In this document: piece after piece, positions 26,546 to 35,315 of the stretch
Numbering within the stretch: the stretch's first letter is position 1
Layout: every line of letters begins with the position of its first letter
NCBI GenBank assembly: GCA_938075455.1
Contig: CALJHN010000025.1
Span: 1-44,819, forward strand
Source of the DNA: an uncultured Flavobacteriales bacterium
GTDB taxonomy: Bacteria > Bacteroidota > Bacteroidia > Flavobacteriales_D > Parvicellaceae
Direction: 5' to 3'
DNA: 44,819 nucleotides
Made by a program: the position numbers and the translations under genes
The notes under the pieces: model-generated
What the model saw: only the letters and a program-made list of their open reading frames with translations
Databases searched by the model: none
Told to the model about the DNA's origin: nothing

Positions 26546-27991
26546 ATGCATTGGTTTTACTCTTCCTTAAAAAACAGATTTTATATATCTATACTTGCTC
26601 TAGTAGCACTTTCTTTAATAGTAATTGGAGCTACAACGTTTTATTTTTTTAAAGAACAAAACGACCAATATCATTTTCAAAGAATCCAAAGAAAGGAAAA
26701 GACTATAAATTCTTCATTGCAGTATTTTTTAAATGAATTAGAGCCTGGAACAATGAGTGAGTTTATTACAAAAGACTTTGATTACAAACTTAGAGAAATA
26801 GCAGATGTTAATAATCTACCCATTGTAATTTTTAATTTATCTGGTAAAATTTTAATTACTTCTGTAGACACCCTTTTTCAGGAGCGATATTCTAGAGATT
26901 TAAGTAAAGAGTTATTGTTAAAACTAGATCAATCAAAAAATGGCAGATTAGTAGAAAGATCAAGTAATCAAGACATTAACTCTTACTCTTTTGCTTTCAA
27001 TAAGAAAAATCAAAAAATGGGTATAATTAATATTCCTTATCATCCTTCAGATTACAGCAATAAAACAGAACTGTGGGATTTTTTAAAGAGGTTGCTTACT
27101 ATTTTTTTATTGCTTTTTATTGGTGCAGTCATTTTAGCATTTTTACTTTCTACCTACATCACCAAATCAATTGCATCTATTAGTTCAAAAATTAAAGGGG
27201 TAGAAATTGGCGAAAACAACGAAAGGCTTTCATGGGAAAATAACGATGAAATTGGAGTTTTAGTCAATGCTTACAACGAAATGCTAAATAAGTTAGAATT
27301 AAGTAAAGAAAAATTAGCTCAAAACCAGCGTCAAATAGCATGGAGAGAAATGGCAAAACAAGTTGCGCATGAAATAAAAAACCCATTGACACCTATGAAG
27401 TTAAGTATTCAACATTTGGACAGGGCATTAGACTTATCCAAAGGAGAGAATCGAGACACCTTGAAAGATTTTCAGGAAAAAATGCTTCAGCAAATCAGAA
27501 TATTGACTGAAATAGCCGATGAATTTTCTAATTATGCTGAGCTACCAAATGGAAAAATGAAGGAATTAGATTTAATTGAAATAATCCATAAAATCATTAA
27601 CTTATTTAAGCATGAAGAAAATGTAAGATTTAATGTGAATTTTCAAAAGAACAGTTCTTTTAGATTGATTGGGGATGAAAATCAACTCATTAGACTTTTC
27701 AATAATTTAATTCAAAACAGTTTGCAAGCAATGGACCACAATGGTCATATTGAACTAACCCTCTCTCAACAAGAGAACAACATTTATGTCTCTTTTATTG
27801 ATAGTGGCCCAGGTATTACAAATGATATTCAGGATAAAATTTTTGAACCAAAATTTACCACTAAAACAAAAGGAAAAGGGCTTGGTTTAGCTCTAGCTTG
27901 GCAAATCATTTTGAATCATAGTGGAAAAATAAGCTTGGTAAAAGAAAGAGTTATGGGTGCTGAATTCAAAATGATATTCAAAAAAGCATGA
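26546..27991 (+). CDS. NtrY/NtrB-like sensor histidine kinase
   Basis: The protein has 481 residues from the ATG at 26546; a TTG three bases upstream is also open, but the ATG is preferred. It has two membrane helices (about 12-35 and 175-200) flanking an extracytoplasmic sensor, a HAMP domain, and HisKA with H275 in VAHEIKNPLTPMKLSIQ, the NtrY-type H-box. The ATPase motifs are NNLIQNSLQAM, DSGPGI and GKGLGLALAW. No response regulator is adjacent, so it is an orphan here. Its stop overlaps the recO start as ATGA. Its signal is unknown. Confidence 0.9.
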   Translation: MHWFYSSLKNRFYISILALVALSLIVIGATTFYFFKEQNDQYHFQRIQRKEKTINSSLQYFLNELEPGTMSEFITKDFDYKLREIADVNNLPIVIFNLSGKILITSVDTLFQERYSRDLSKELLLKLDQSKNGRLVERSSNQDINSYSFAFNKKNQKMGIINIPYHPSDYSNKTELWDFLKRLLTIFLLLFIGAVILAFLLSTYITKSIASISSKIKGVEIGENNERLSWENNDEIGVLVNAYNEMLNKLELSKEKLAQNQRQIAWREMAKQVAHEIKNPLTPMKLSIQHLDRALDLSKGENRDTLKDFQEKMLQQIRILTEIADEFSNYAELPNGKMKELDLIEIIHKIINLFKHEENVRFNVNFQKNSSFRLIGDENQLIRLFNNLIQNSLQAMDHNGHIELTLSQQENNIYVSFIDSGPGITNDIQDKIFEPKFTTKTKGKGLGLALAWQIILNHSGKISLVKERVMGAEFKMIFKKA

Positions 27992-28698
27992 GTCAAAGAA
28001 TTGAAGGACTATTTCTTAGAGCAACTAAAATTAAGCACAATTCAATTATTGTAGATTTACTGACAAGGCAATATGGAAGATCAACTTTTGTTTTCACCAT
28101 TAGCACCAAAAAAAATCAGGCATTTTTATTTCAACCTTTTCATTTCATCGAGTTTAGCGCTGCCTACAATCCAGAAAAAAAAGTAAATAGGGCAAATAAT
28201 GTAGAAATGAAATTTCCCATTATTGACATTTTAAGCGACATCCGAAAAACTGGATATGCACTTTTACTGACCGAGATTTTAAATAAAGTTTTTCATACAG
28301 AAGAAAAAAATGAAAAACTTTTTGTAGAGCTAGAGAAAATGATTATTTCTTTTGAGCATAGACCTTTCAATGCTGTATTTGGACTTTTTTTTATTAAAGA
28401 GATTTTAACTCATTTTGGAATACAGCCGTTAAATAATTTTGGAACCCAAACCCCCTATTTTAGTCTTTCGGATGGTAAATTCACCAAAAACTTTGATCCG
28501 AATATTGATGAGAATTTTCCTCATCAACTATTAAATAAATTATTAGGCACGAATATTGATAATATATTTCTTTTTAAAATTAATTCTACAAACAGAAGAT
28601 TAATTATGGATTTATTTTTGAAGTACATGTCCTATCATGAGATACTAAATACAGATAAGTTAAATTCCATTAAGATTTTACAATCTCTTTACGATTGA
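27988..28698 (+). CDS. recO: DNA repair protein RecO
   Basis: The protein has 236 residues. An N-terminal OB-fold (IEGLFLRATKIKHNSIIVDLLT, then GRSTFVF) precedes a helical C-terminal domain. RecO loads RecA on single-stranded DNA coated with SSB. The zinc-finger cysteines of some RecO proteins are absent. It is coupled by 4-nt overlaps to the kinase before it and the receptor after it, an arrangement that looks like compaction rather than shared function. Confidence 0.9.
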   Translation: MSQRIEGLFLRATKIKHNSIIVDLLTRQYGRSTFVFTISTKKNQAFLFQPFHFIEFSAAYNPEKKVNRANNVEMKFPIIDILSDIRKTGYALLLTEILNKVFHTEEKNEKLFVELEKMIISFEHRPFNAVFGLFFIKEILTHFGIQPLNNFGTQTPYFSLSDGKFTKNFDPNIDENFPHQLLNKLLGTNIDNIFLFKINSTNRRLIMDLFLKYMSYHEILNTDKLNSIKILQSLYD

Positions 28699-31118
28699 GT
28701 AATTTATTAAAAGCATATTTTTTTTTAATTTTCCTTTTTTCAACTGCTTATTACACAAGCCAGAAAATTTCTTTTGTAAATGAATTTGGCAATGAATTAA
28801 AATTTAAGAAAGTAATATTTGAAAACCAGTTTAGAAAAGACACTTTTACTACCAACAGAAAAGGGTTTATATTCTTAAAATCTATAAATAATTACGATTC
28901 TATTTCAATTAATTTTGCGGGAAAAATTTACAAACAAAGCAAGCTAGAACTTAGCGAAAAAAAATTTCTATTTCAGATTTCCAACAACAATAATCAATCT
29001 CTTCCAGTTTTTGTTACTAGTGCCTCCAATTCTACACAATTACCAACAGGGATGAAAGAGTTAAATCGTCAAGTAGTTAAATCTAATGAGATACTTAATT
29101 CAAATGTATCAACAGGGGCAGAACTTTTGACTTTAGTAGATGGAGTAACCATTCAAAAAACCAGTTTTGCAGGAGGCAGCCCAATTATAAGAGGATTTGA
29201 AGCTAATAGAATACTTTTAATGGTGGATGGTGTTAGAATGAATAATGCAATATATCGAGGAGGGCATCTACAAAACAGCATTACCGTTGATCCTTTTATT
29301 TTAGAGAATTGTGATGTGATATTTGGCCCTTCTGCAGTCTCCTATGGTAGTGATGCTATTGGTGGAGTTATTCATTACAAAACTAAAGATCCTACATTGT
29401 TAAATACAAATGATAGTTCTAGTTTTTCCGGATTATATTTTACTAGATTGAATAGCGCAACTAATGAGCTTTCCAACCATATTAATTTTAATTTATCAGG
29501 GAAAAACGTAGCATCTTTAACATCAATAACCTATAAAAAATTTGGAGATGTTTCTATGGGGGAAAATAGGGTACATGGCTTTCAAAAATGGGGGCTACAT
29601 AATTTTTATACAGAATATAATAATTTTCAAGACACAATGATTGCCAATTCCAATCCATCTATCCAAAGAGGAGTTGGATTCAATCAAATTGATTTAACAA
29701 ATAAAATTCTTTTTAAATTAAATGCAACTTCAAAATTAATTATCAACTCACAATATAGCTCCTCATCCAATCTGCACAGACTGGACCAGCTCAACAACTT
29801 AACCTTAAATAATCTTCCGGAATATGCTCAGTGGAATTATGGCCCACAAAAAAGGCTTTTGAATTCTATTACTTTTTACTCTTCTTTTTCCTCCATTTTA
29901 TTTGATAATATTAGAGCTGTTTTATCTCACCAGCATATTGAGGAGTCAAGGATCACAAGGAGATTTAATAGTTTTTCCCAAAAAAATTCTCTAGAGAAAG
30001 TTAATATTCTTGGGTCTAATATCCAGTTTTCAAAATCTATTGGGTCAAATTCAAAATTAGATTACGGAACTGAGATATACTATAATACTGTTAACAGTAG
30101 AGCTTATGAGCTTAATCTTTTAGACAGCGCCACTTCATATATAGATTCAAGATATCCTAGCGGAGGAAGTAATACTTTTTTTCCTGCTATTTATGGCAGT
30201 TACAATTTAAAAAAAAATAGACTCTCTCTAATTGGAGGAATCAGGTACACTTGGAATAAGGCCCTTGGCATATTTAATGATAATATTCTAGATTTTTTGT
30301 CAGATGGCTTTGAAATTAAAAGACATTCACTCAGTGGGTCACTTGGTACTTATTTTTATCCAAATGAAACCACAAAAATATTTTTGGATTTAAGCACCGG
30401 TTTTAGAGCTCCAAATATTGATGATTTAGGAAAAGTATTTATTAAAGACCAATTTTTAACAGTCCCTAATACTCAGTTAGATCCGGAATATGCTTATAAT
30501 TTTTCATTTGGAATCGGAAAAAAAATAGATTTTAAAAATATTCAATTTAGTTTTTCTTCATCCTCTTTTGTCACAATTTTAGATAATGTAATTACCAAAC
30601 AAAGCTTAGAAATTAATGGCTCTAACTTAATTTATTACGATAGTAACTACTATGAAATTTTAGCAAATCAAAATAGTGAAAGTGGAATAGTCTATGGATT
30701 AAGTGGGTCGCTTTTTATTACTTTTTTTAAAAATCTTAAGGTTCATTCTAGTCTTTGTTATACCAGAGGAATTCTTAAAAACACTCAAATTCCCATGAGC
30801 CATATTCCTCCATTATTTGGCAAACTAAATTTGAATTATACTTTTAAAAAACTTGAATTTCAAATATTAAATAATTTTAATGCAGAAAAAATTAATAAAC
30901 TTTTTGGACAAGGGAACACAGATAATCCCCTAGAAGCTTCACCCATGGGTTATCCTAGTTGGTGGGTGATAAATACTCAAGTTGGGTATCAATGTAGAGA
31001 ATCTTTAAATTTGTCTTTAGGGCTTTATAATTTACTAGATATTCATTACAAGACCTTTGCATCGGGAATTAGTGCTCCAGGTAGAAGCTTAATGGCATCT
31101 GCTAAATTATCTTTTTAA
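28695..31118 (+). CDS. TonB-dependent outer-membrane receptor
   Basis: The protein has 807 residues. The start is a TTG at 28695 that overlaps the recO stop (TTGA) and leads into a signal peptide (to about residue 24); no ATG fits better. A short beta domain of ~75 residues resembles a degenerate carboxypeptidase-like regulatory domain. The plug follows with GGSPIIRGFEANRILLMVDG, RMNNAIYRGGHLQNS and GPSAVSYGSDAIGGVIHYKT. The barrel includes STGFRAPNIDDLGKVF and ends in a terminal Phe (ASAKLSF). The plug pattern resembles heme or metal receptors, but the substrate cannot be decided. Its end overlaps the convergent lrp-like gene by 12 nt. Confidence 0.93.
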   Translation: MSNLLKAYFFLIFLFSTAYYTSQKISFVNEFGNELKFKKVIFENQFRKDTFTTNRKGFIFLKSINNYDSISINFAGKIYKQSKLELSEKKFLFQISNNNNQSLPVFVTSASNSTQLPTGMKELNRQVVKSNEILNSNVSTGAELLTLVDGVTIQKTSFAGGSPIIRGFEANRILLMVDGVRMNNAIYRGGHLQNSITVDPFILENCDVIFGPSAVSYGSDAIGGVIHYKTKDPTLLNTNDSSSFSGLYFTRLNSATNELSNHINFNLSGKNVASLTSITYKKFGDVSMGENRVHGFQKWGLHNFYTEYNNFQDTMIANSNPSIQRGVGFNQIDLTNKILFKLNATSKLIINSQYSSSSNLHRLDQLNNLTLNNLPEYAQWNYGPQKRLLNSITFYSSFSSILFDNIRAVLSHQHIEESRITRRFNSFSQKNSLEKVNILGSNIQFSKSIGSNSKLDYGTEIYYNTVNSRAYELNLLDSATSYIDSRYPSGGSNTFFPAIYGSYNLKKNRLSLIGGIRYTWNKALGIFNDNILDFLSDGFEIKRHSLSGSLGTYFYPNETTKIFLDLSTGFRAPNIDDLGKVFIKDQFLTVPNTQLDPEYAYNFSFGIGKKIDFKNIQFSFSSSSFVTILDNVITKQSLEINGSNLIYYDSNYYEILANQNSESGIVYGLSGSLFITFFKNLKVHSSLCYTRGILKNTQIPMSHIPPLFGKLNLNYTFKKLEFQILNNFNAEKINKLFGQGNTDNPLEASPMGYPSWWVINTQVGYQCRESLNLSLGLYNLLDIHYKTFASGISAPGRSLMASAKLSF

Positions 31119-31595
31119 AATAATTTCTTTTTTATAATCAAGTGGAGCAACACTAGAATTCTTTTTGGTTGAAATTACCACAGAAGTTTCTAATTGAGCT
31201 ATCTCTTCAATATTACCTAATTTATTTTCTAGCAATTTTTCAAAAGATGGAATATCCTTAGTAATTATTCTTAGTTGATAATCAAATTTACCAGTTAGTT
31301 GAAGACACTCTTTCACCTCCTTAATTTCTTTAATTTGTTTTAAAAAATTAGAAACCACTGCGGTTTTCTGCCGAACAAGAGATAAGTGAACCAAGGCTGT
31401 AAACCCCAATCCCAGCTTCGTATGATTTACAGTCGCGTGATAGCTTGAAATTACCTGAGATTTCTCCAATTTCTGAACTCTTCCTAAAGTTGGAGCAGCA
31501 GAAAGACCAATAATCTTACTAAGTTCAATATTGGTTATTTTACTATTTTTTTGCAGGGCTTCTAATATCTTGAGATCAATTACGTCCAGCTTCAT
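31107..31595 (-). CDS. Lrp/AsnC-family transcriptional regulator
   Basis: The protein has 162 residues. The N-terminal winged helix (LDVIDLKILEALQKNSKIT, then ELSKIIGLSAAPTLGRVQKLE) is followed by the RAM ligand-binding domain (GFTALVHLSL, ECLQLTGKFDYQLRI). It probably senses an amino acid or related metabolite. Two palindromes overlap its predicted promoter at 31603-31656, which suggests autoregulation. The cyclase and hemW genes lie just upstream on the same strand. The 3' end overlaps the TonB-receptor gene. Confidence 0.92.
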   Translation of the reverse strand: MKLDVIDLKILEALQKNSKITNIELSKIIGLSAAPTLGRVQKLEKSQVISSYHATVNHTKLGLGFTALVHLSLVRQKTAVVSNFLKQIKEIKEVKECLQLTGKFDYQLRIITKDIPSFEKLLENKLGNIEEIAQLETSVVISTKKNSSVAPLDYKKEIILKR

Positions 31596-31602
31596 TAGCG
31601 TT

Positions 31603-31656
31603 GTTTTGAAATAAAATTACACTTAATTACCTTTTAACAAAATTTTGTTTCAAAAT
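31603..31656 (-). promoter_or_regulatory. Predicted lrp promoter overlapped by two 15-bp palindromes
   Basis: ATTTTGtttCAAAAT (31642-31656, perfect) and GTTTTGaaaTAAAAT (31603-31617, near-perfect) are two copies of one palindrome with centres 39 nt apart. On the minus strand, TTTG (31641-31638), an 18-nt spacer and TAATTTTA (31619-31612) match the Bacteroidota promoter with one mismatch. The palindromes cover or abut both boxes, as expected for autorepression by the Lrp-like protein that starts at 31595. Confidence 0.55.
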
Positions 31657-32417
31657 AATTCATAAATAGTTGGTCTTGAAGGGGATGCATCGTTTTCTAT
31701 ATTAGCCACAGAAAGATTCAAAAGATAAATCCCATCATTAATTTCATCCGGAATTCCAATAAGTTCTGTGATGGTTCTGTTTTTATCTAATTCATTAGCA
31801 TAATTCCAAAATGCTTTATGTGCCAATAGTTTTCCTTCATCAAATTCCTTGTCCACAGATGGCTGATCAATTAGCAAATGAACAATGCCACAATCTCTTA
31901 TGTAAGTTGCGGTTTCTTCGGAAAGGTAAGGCCAATTGGTATTGTTATAGGTCTTTTCATTTAGTTGGCTATAGCTGCTCTGTGTTCTTAAAATAAGAGA
32001 TTGAATATTTGGTTTTATTTTATGTTTAATTTGTTCTATTCCAATAAAAAAATCACCTGCTTTAATTCCACTTTCCATGTCAGAATTTGCTTTTTGAGGA
32101 CTGATAGTAATTAATTGAGCTGAAAAATGATACTGGTTAAGTATGTTATTTACAAAAACTTCTTGATTGGATATATGGCCAACAGATTCTGTATGTGTCA
32201 TGTTGCCATGAGGATTAATAAGTAATTCTTTAAAATTAACACTCCCTCCTTGTTTTACACTTCCAACAAAGCCCCCATTTTTAATAACATTTATTTGAAT
32301 TTCATCTACATACCAAGCCTTGAAGCTATTTTTAACTTTAGAGGTTAAAGACAAATCAATTGGGCGAGTTAAATCTGCTTTCTTTTTTTCGTCATTTATA
32401 ACTAATTCAATTATCAT
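31650..32417 (-). CDS. Cyclase-family (kynurenine formamidase-like) metal-dependent hydrolase
   Basis: The protein has 255 residues. The family metal motif appears as NPHGNMTHTESVGH (H70, H75, E77, H81), where the more usual form is HxGTHxDxPxH. RDCGIVHLLIDQPSVDKEF and the C-terminal LNLSVANIENDASP segment are seen in Bacteroidota members of this family. It may hydrolyse a formylated or cyclic amide, but the substrate is unknown. The ATG overlaps the hemW stop by 4 nt. The lrp-like regulator follows and could regulate it. Confidence 0.75.
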   Translation of the reverse strand: MIIELVINDEKKKADLTRPIDLSLTSKVKNSFKAWYVDEIQINVIKNGGFVGSVKQGGSVNFKELLINPHGNMTHTESVGHISNQEVFVNNILNQYHFSAQLITISPQKANSDMESGIKAGDFFIGIEQIKHKIKPNIQSLILRTQSSYSQLNEKTYNNTNWPYLSEETATYIRDCGIVHLLIDQPSVDKEFDEGKLLAHKAFWNYANELDKNRTITELIGIPDEINDGIYLLNLSVANIENDASPSRPTIYELF

Positions 32418-33544
32418 TCTTTTAAAATAAATAATTCTCTTGAAACATACTCAGATAATAACCATTTTTCTGGATTCATAGAAATAATATTATTTGTAGA
32501 TATAAGGATTTCATCTTTTAAAAACGTATTTAATTTACTTTCAATTTCATCTTTTACAGACTGGGGCACAATACTAAATATGTAATTTTTATCTAGCCCA
32601 TTTAATGTTCTTAACCCTAACATTATTTTTTCATTCACTAAATCATAAGGGGATAAGACTTCTTGCTCAAAATAGGGGATACCAGCTTTGATGTTTTTTA
32701 TGTAAAGTCTATTATTGGAAATATTCCATCTTCTTGTAGAGTTTCTAAAGGAATGCGCACCTGGGCCTAAACCAATGTAGGAAGACTGGTTCCAATAATT
32801 AGAATTATGAAAAGATTCCTTTCCTTGAACTGCAAAATTAGAAATCTCGTAATGTTGGTAATTTTTAGATTTCAATTTTTCAGAAATCCATCGAAATTCC
32901 TGTTGACTAATATCGTCTTCAATTCTTTTTATCTTTCTCTTTTTTTCTAAATGCCCAAAATATGTTCCATCTTCAATAGTTAAGTGATAACAAGACAAGT
33001 GAGTTGGATTGAACTTTAAAATTTCTAATAATTCATCCTTGTAGTCTCTTGATAAATTTTTGGGAGTTCCATAAATAAAATCAAGACTTATATTTTCAAA
33101 TCCTGCATCTTTAGTATTATTTAACCCATTTATAACTTGGTTAGTATCGTGACTTCTATTCATCCATTTTAGGATTTTGTTATTCATGGATTGAATTCCA
33201 ATACTTAGTCTATTAATACCAATCTCATTGTAAAACTCTAGTTTTTCATTAATTAGATCTTCGGGATTAATTTCTATGGTAATTTCTTTTATATCGCTAA
33301 TAGAAATCTTTTTTTCTAATCCATTAAAAATGGTCTCTAATTCTAAATTAGTCATAACTGATGGTGTACCACCACCAATATATACGCTGTCAATTTTTTT
33401 TGAAAACTCACTTTTTCGAATATCCATTTCTTTAACGATGCAGTCAATCATTTCCTTCTTTGTTTTCATGGAGGTGCTAAAATGAAAATCACAATAGTGA
33501 CAAGCTTGCTTGCAATAGGGTATATGAATATAAATGCCACTCAT
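32414..33544 (-). CDS. hemW: Radical SAM heme chaperone HemW
   Basis: The protein has 376 residues. The radical SAM cluster motif is CKQACHYC (C11, C15, C18) followed by DFHF, the HemW pattern; true HemN has a further Cys. GGGTPSVMT and RLSIGIQSMN are core signatures, with GLGPGAHSF near the C-terminal domain. HemW is a heme chaperone, often misnamed coproporphyrinogen oxidase. It is first in the minus-strand set hemW-cyclase. Confidence 0.93.
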   Translation of the reverse strand: MSGIYIHIPYCKQACHYCDFHFSTSMKTKKEMIDCIVKEMDIRKSEFSKKIDSVYIGGGTPSVMTNLELETIFNGLEKKISISDIKEITIEINPEDLINEKLEFYNEIGINRLSIGIQSMNNKILKWMNRSHDTNQVINGLNNTKDAGFENISLDFIYGTPKNLSRDYKDELLEILKFNPTHLSCYHLTIEDGTYFGHLEKKRKIKRIEDDISQQEFRWISEKLKSKNYQHYEISNFAVQGKESFHNSNYWNQSSYIGLGPGAHSFRNSTRRWNISNNRLYIKNIKAGIPYFEQEVLSPYDLVNEKIMLGLRTLNGLDKNYIFSIVPQSVKDEIESKLNTFLKDEILISTNNIISMNPEKWLLSEYVSRELFILKE

Positions 33545-33618
33545 CTATTTTTATATATTGGGGTCTTTAAAGTTAAACTTAGAAGATAATAATTGTAAAT
33601 TTACTTTAATCTTTGTTT

Positions 33619-34104
33619 ATGATTACAGGAATTTTAAATAGTGTTGTGCAGTTAGATTTAAGCCAAAAAGATCTCGGCAAATTCAAAGTATTAAAAATAA
33701 GCCACTCTAAGAAAGAAATTATTTTGTCCAACGGCTCTAAAAAATTTGAATGTAAAATTTTAAAGGAAAATACTATTGATCAGTCTTATATCATAAAAAT
33801 AAATGGTGAAATATCTACTATTAGATTAATAAAACAAGTTGAAAAAACAATAGAAAAACTGGGGATTCAAAAAAGTAGCCAAAAAAACATTAATATTTTG
33901 AAAGCCCCTATGCCTGGTCTTATTCTCGATGTCGCTGTAAAAGAGTCAGATTTAGTAAAAAAAGGCGATCCTGTAATTATTTTAGAAGCTATGAAAATGG
34001 AAAACATCTTATCGTCGCCTGTAGACGGAAAAGTAAAAGAGATAAAAGTTAATCCTCAACAAACTGTTGAAAAAAACAACATCTTAATTAAATTTGAATT
34101 ATGA
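33619..34104 (+). CDS. Biotin carboxyl carrier protein (acyl-CoA carboxylase type)
   Basis: The protein has 161 residues from the ATG at 33619; a TTG two codons upstream is less likely. The C-terminal lipoyl/biotinyl domain has the biotin Lys K126 in EAMKMEN, between KAPMPGLILDV and SPVDGKVKEI. The N-terminal ~85 residues are a short beta-rich domain. This form is typical of propionyl- or methylcrotonyl-type carboxylases. The carboxylase subunits are not in the window. The stop overlaps the next start as ATGA. Confidence 0.88.
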   Translation: MITGILNSVVQLDLSQKDLGKFKVLKISHSKKEIILSNGSKKFECKILKENTIDQSYIIKINGEISTIRLIKQVEKTIEKLGIQKSSQKNINILKAPMPGLILDVAVKESDLVKKGDPVIILEAMKMENILSSPVDGKVKEIKVNPQQTVEKNNILIKFEL

Positions 34105-34730
34105 GAAATTTATTAATTATAGCTACATTTTTTTTATTCATTAGCTGTTCCTCCGAGTCCCCTAAGGATGGAGCTTTAGTATCTGTCAAAAAAATACCGG
34201 AAATAACAGTCAACGATTATATTTACACACTTGGAGATGTAACTATTAAATGGACAGCTTTCAAGCATTCTGCAAAAGCACAAGTTGGTGGTAAATTTAA
34301 GTCAGCTGAAGTAAAAGGGTTTACCGAAAGTACGAACTTAAGTACAGCAATTACAGGAGTAACATTTAAGATTCCAGTGGCTTCAACAAGCACTAATGAT
34401 AAGGTAAGAGATTATAAAATTGTCAATTCTTTTTTTAATACAATGGTAGATACAGATTCCATTTCTGGAAGAATCCTTTCAATTGATGATAATGGATCAG
34501 GCAAACTTGTGATTAACATGAACGGCCAAGAAGTTGAAAAGCAATATAAATGGGAAATGGATAAAACCAGTAAGGAGATTTACCTTAAAACATCCATTGA
34601 TGTTCTTAATTGGGGTGCTCAATCCTCTTTAGACGCCCTTAACGAAGTTTGTCTAGAACAACACACAGGCCCTGATGGTAAAAATGTTCTATGGCCAAAT
34701 GTAGATATTACTGTAATTGTAGACTTATAA
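34101..34730 (+). CDS. YceI-like lipoprotein
   Basis: The protein has 209 residues. A lipoprotein signal ends at LFISC (Cys16). The remainder has the YceI barrel look: VTIKWTAFKHSAKAQVGGKF, STNDKVRDYKIVNSFFNTM and a final Ile/Val-rich strand. It probably binds a lipid-like molecule in the envelope. It is coupled by an ATGA overlap to the biotin carrier gene. Its stop directly abuts the stop of the convergent ribE. Confidence 0.8.
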   Translation: MRNLLIIATFFLFISCSSESPKDGALVSVKKIPEITVNDYIYTLGDVTIKWTAFKHSAKAQVGGKFKSAEVKGFTESTNLSTAITGVTFKIPVASTSTNDKVRDYKIVNSFFNTMVDTDSISGRILSIDDNGSGKLVINMNGQEVEKQYKWEMDKTSKEIYLKTSIDVLNWGAQSSLDALNEVCLEQHTGPDGKNVLWPNVDITVIVDL

Positions 34731-35315
34731 TTAAGTCTTTAGATTTTTAAGAATATATTTTCCAAGAATATCGTACTCAATATTTATTAAATCATTTGCT
34801 TTTAAATCCTTAAAATTTGTGTTTTCATAGGTGTATGGAATAATTGCAACTTCAAAAGCTTTACCATTTATATTTGCAATCGTTAAGCTCACTCCATTAA
34901 TACAAATAGAACCTTTATTTACAATCAGTTTCGGGTCAATATTTGTTCCTTCAAAATAATACCTCCAACTTCCATTTTCGTTGACTATTTTAAGACATTT
35001 AACGGTATCATCTACATGCCCTTGAACCATGTGCCCATCAAGCCTTCCACCAATTTTGAGACACCTTTCCAAATTTAAAAGGCTTCCAACTTTCAAAAAC
35101 CCAAAGTTTGTTTTTTGAACAGTCTCGTGAATTGCAGTTACTACATGATTTTTTTTAGTCTTTTCTACAACAGTTAGACAAACACCATTATGCGCTACAC
35201 TCTGATCAATTTTTAATTCTTTAGATATTTCTGATTCTATTGTAAAGTGGTAGTTTTCTCCTTCTTTTTCTATTGCGGTAATTTCCCCTAAGCTTTCGAT
35301 GATTCCAGTAAACAT
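34731..35315 (-). CDS. ribE: Riboflavin synthase alpha chain
   Basis: The protein has 194 residues with the signature start MFTGIIESLGEI. Two homologous barrel repeats show NGVCLTVV and NGVSLTIA, and GHMVQGHVDDTVK lies between. It converts two lumazine molecules to riboflavin. The start codon directly follows the stop of the large T9SS cargo gene with no gap, so translation may depend on that of its unrelated neighbour. No other rib genes are seen. Confidence 0.96.
   Translation of the reverse strand: MFTGIIESLGEITAIEKEGENYHFTIESEISKELKIDQSVAHNGVCLTVVEKTKKNHVVTAIHETVQKTNFGFLKVGSLLNLERCLKIGGRLDGHMVQGHVDDTVKCLKIVNENGSWRYYFEGTNIDPKLIVNKGSICINGVSLTIANINGKAFEVAIIPYTYENTNFKDLKANDLINIEYDILGKYILKNLKT

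Noticed and set aside
33613..33618. TTG start of the biotin carrier protein
   Set aside because: An ATG at 33619 gives a normal N-terminus; the TTG adds only two residues.
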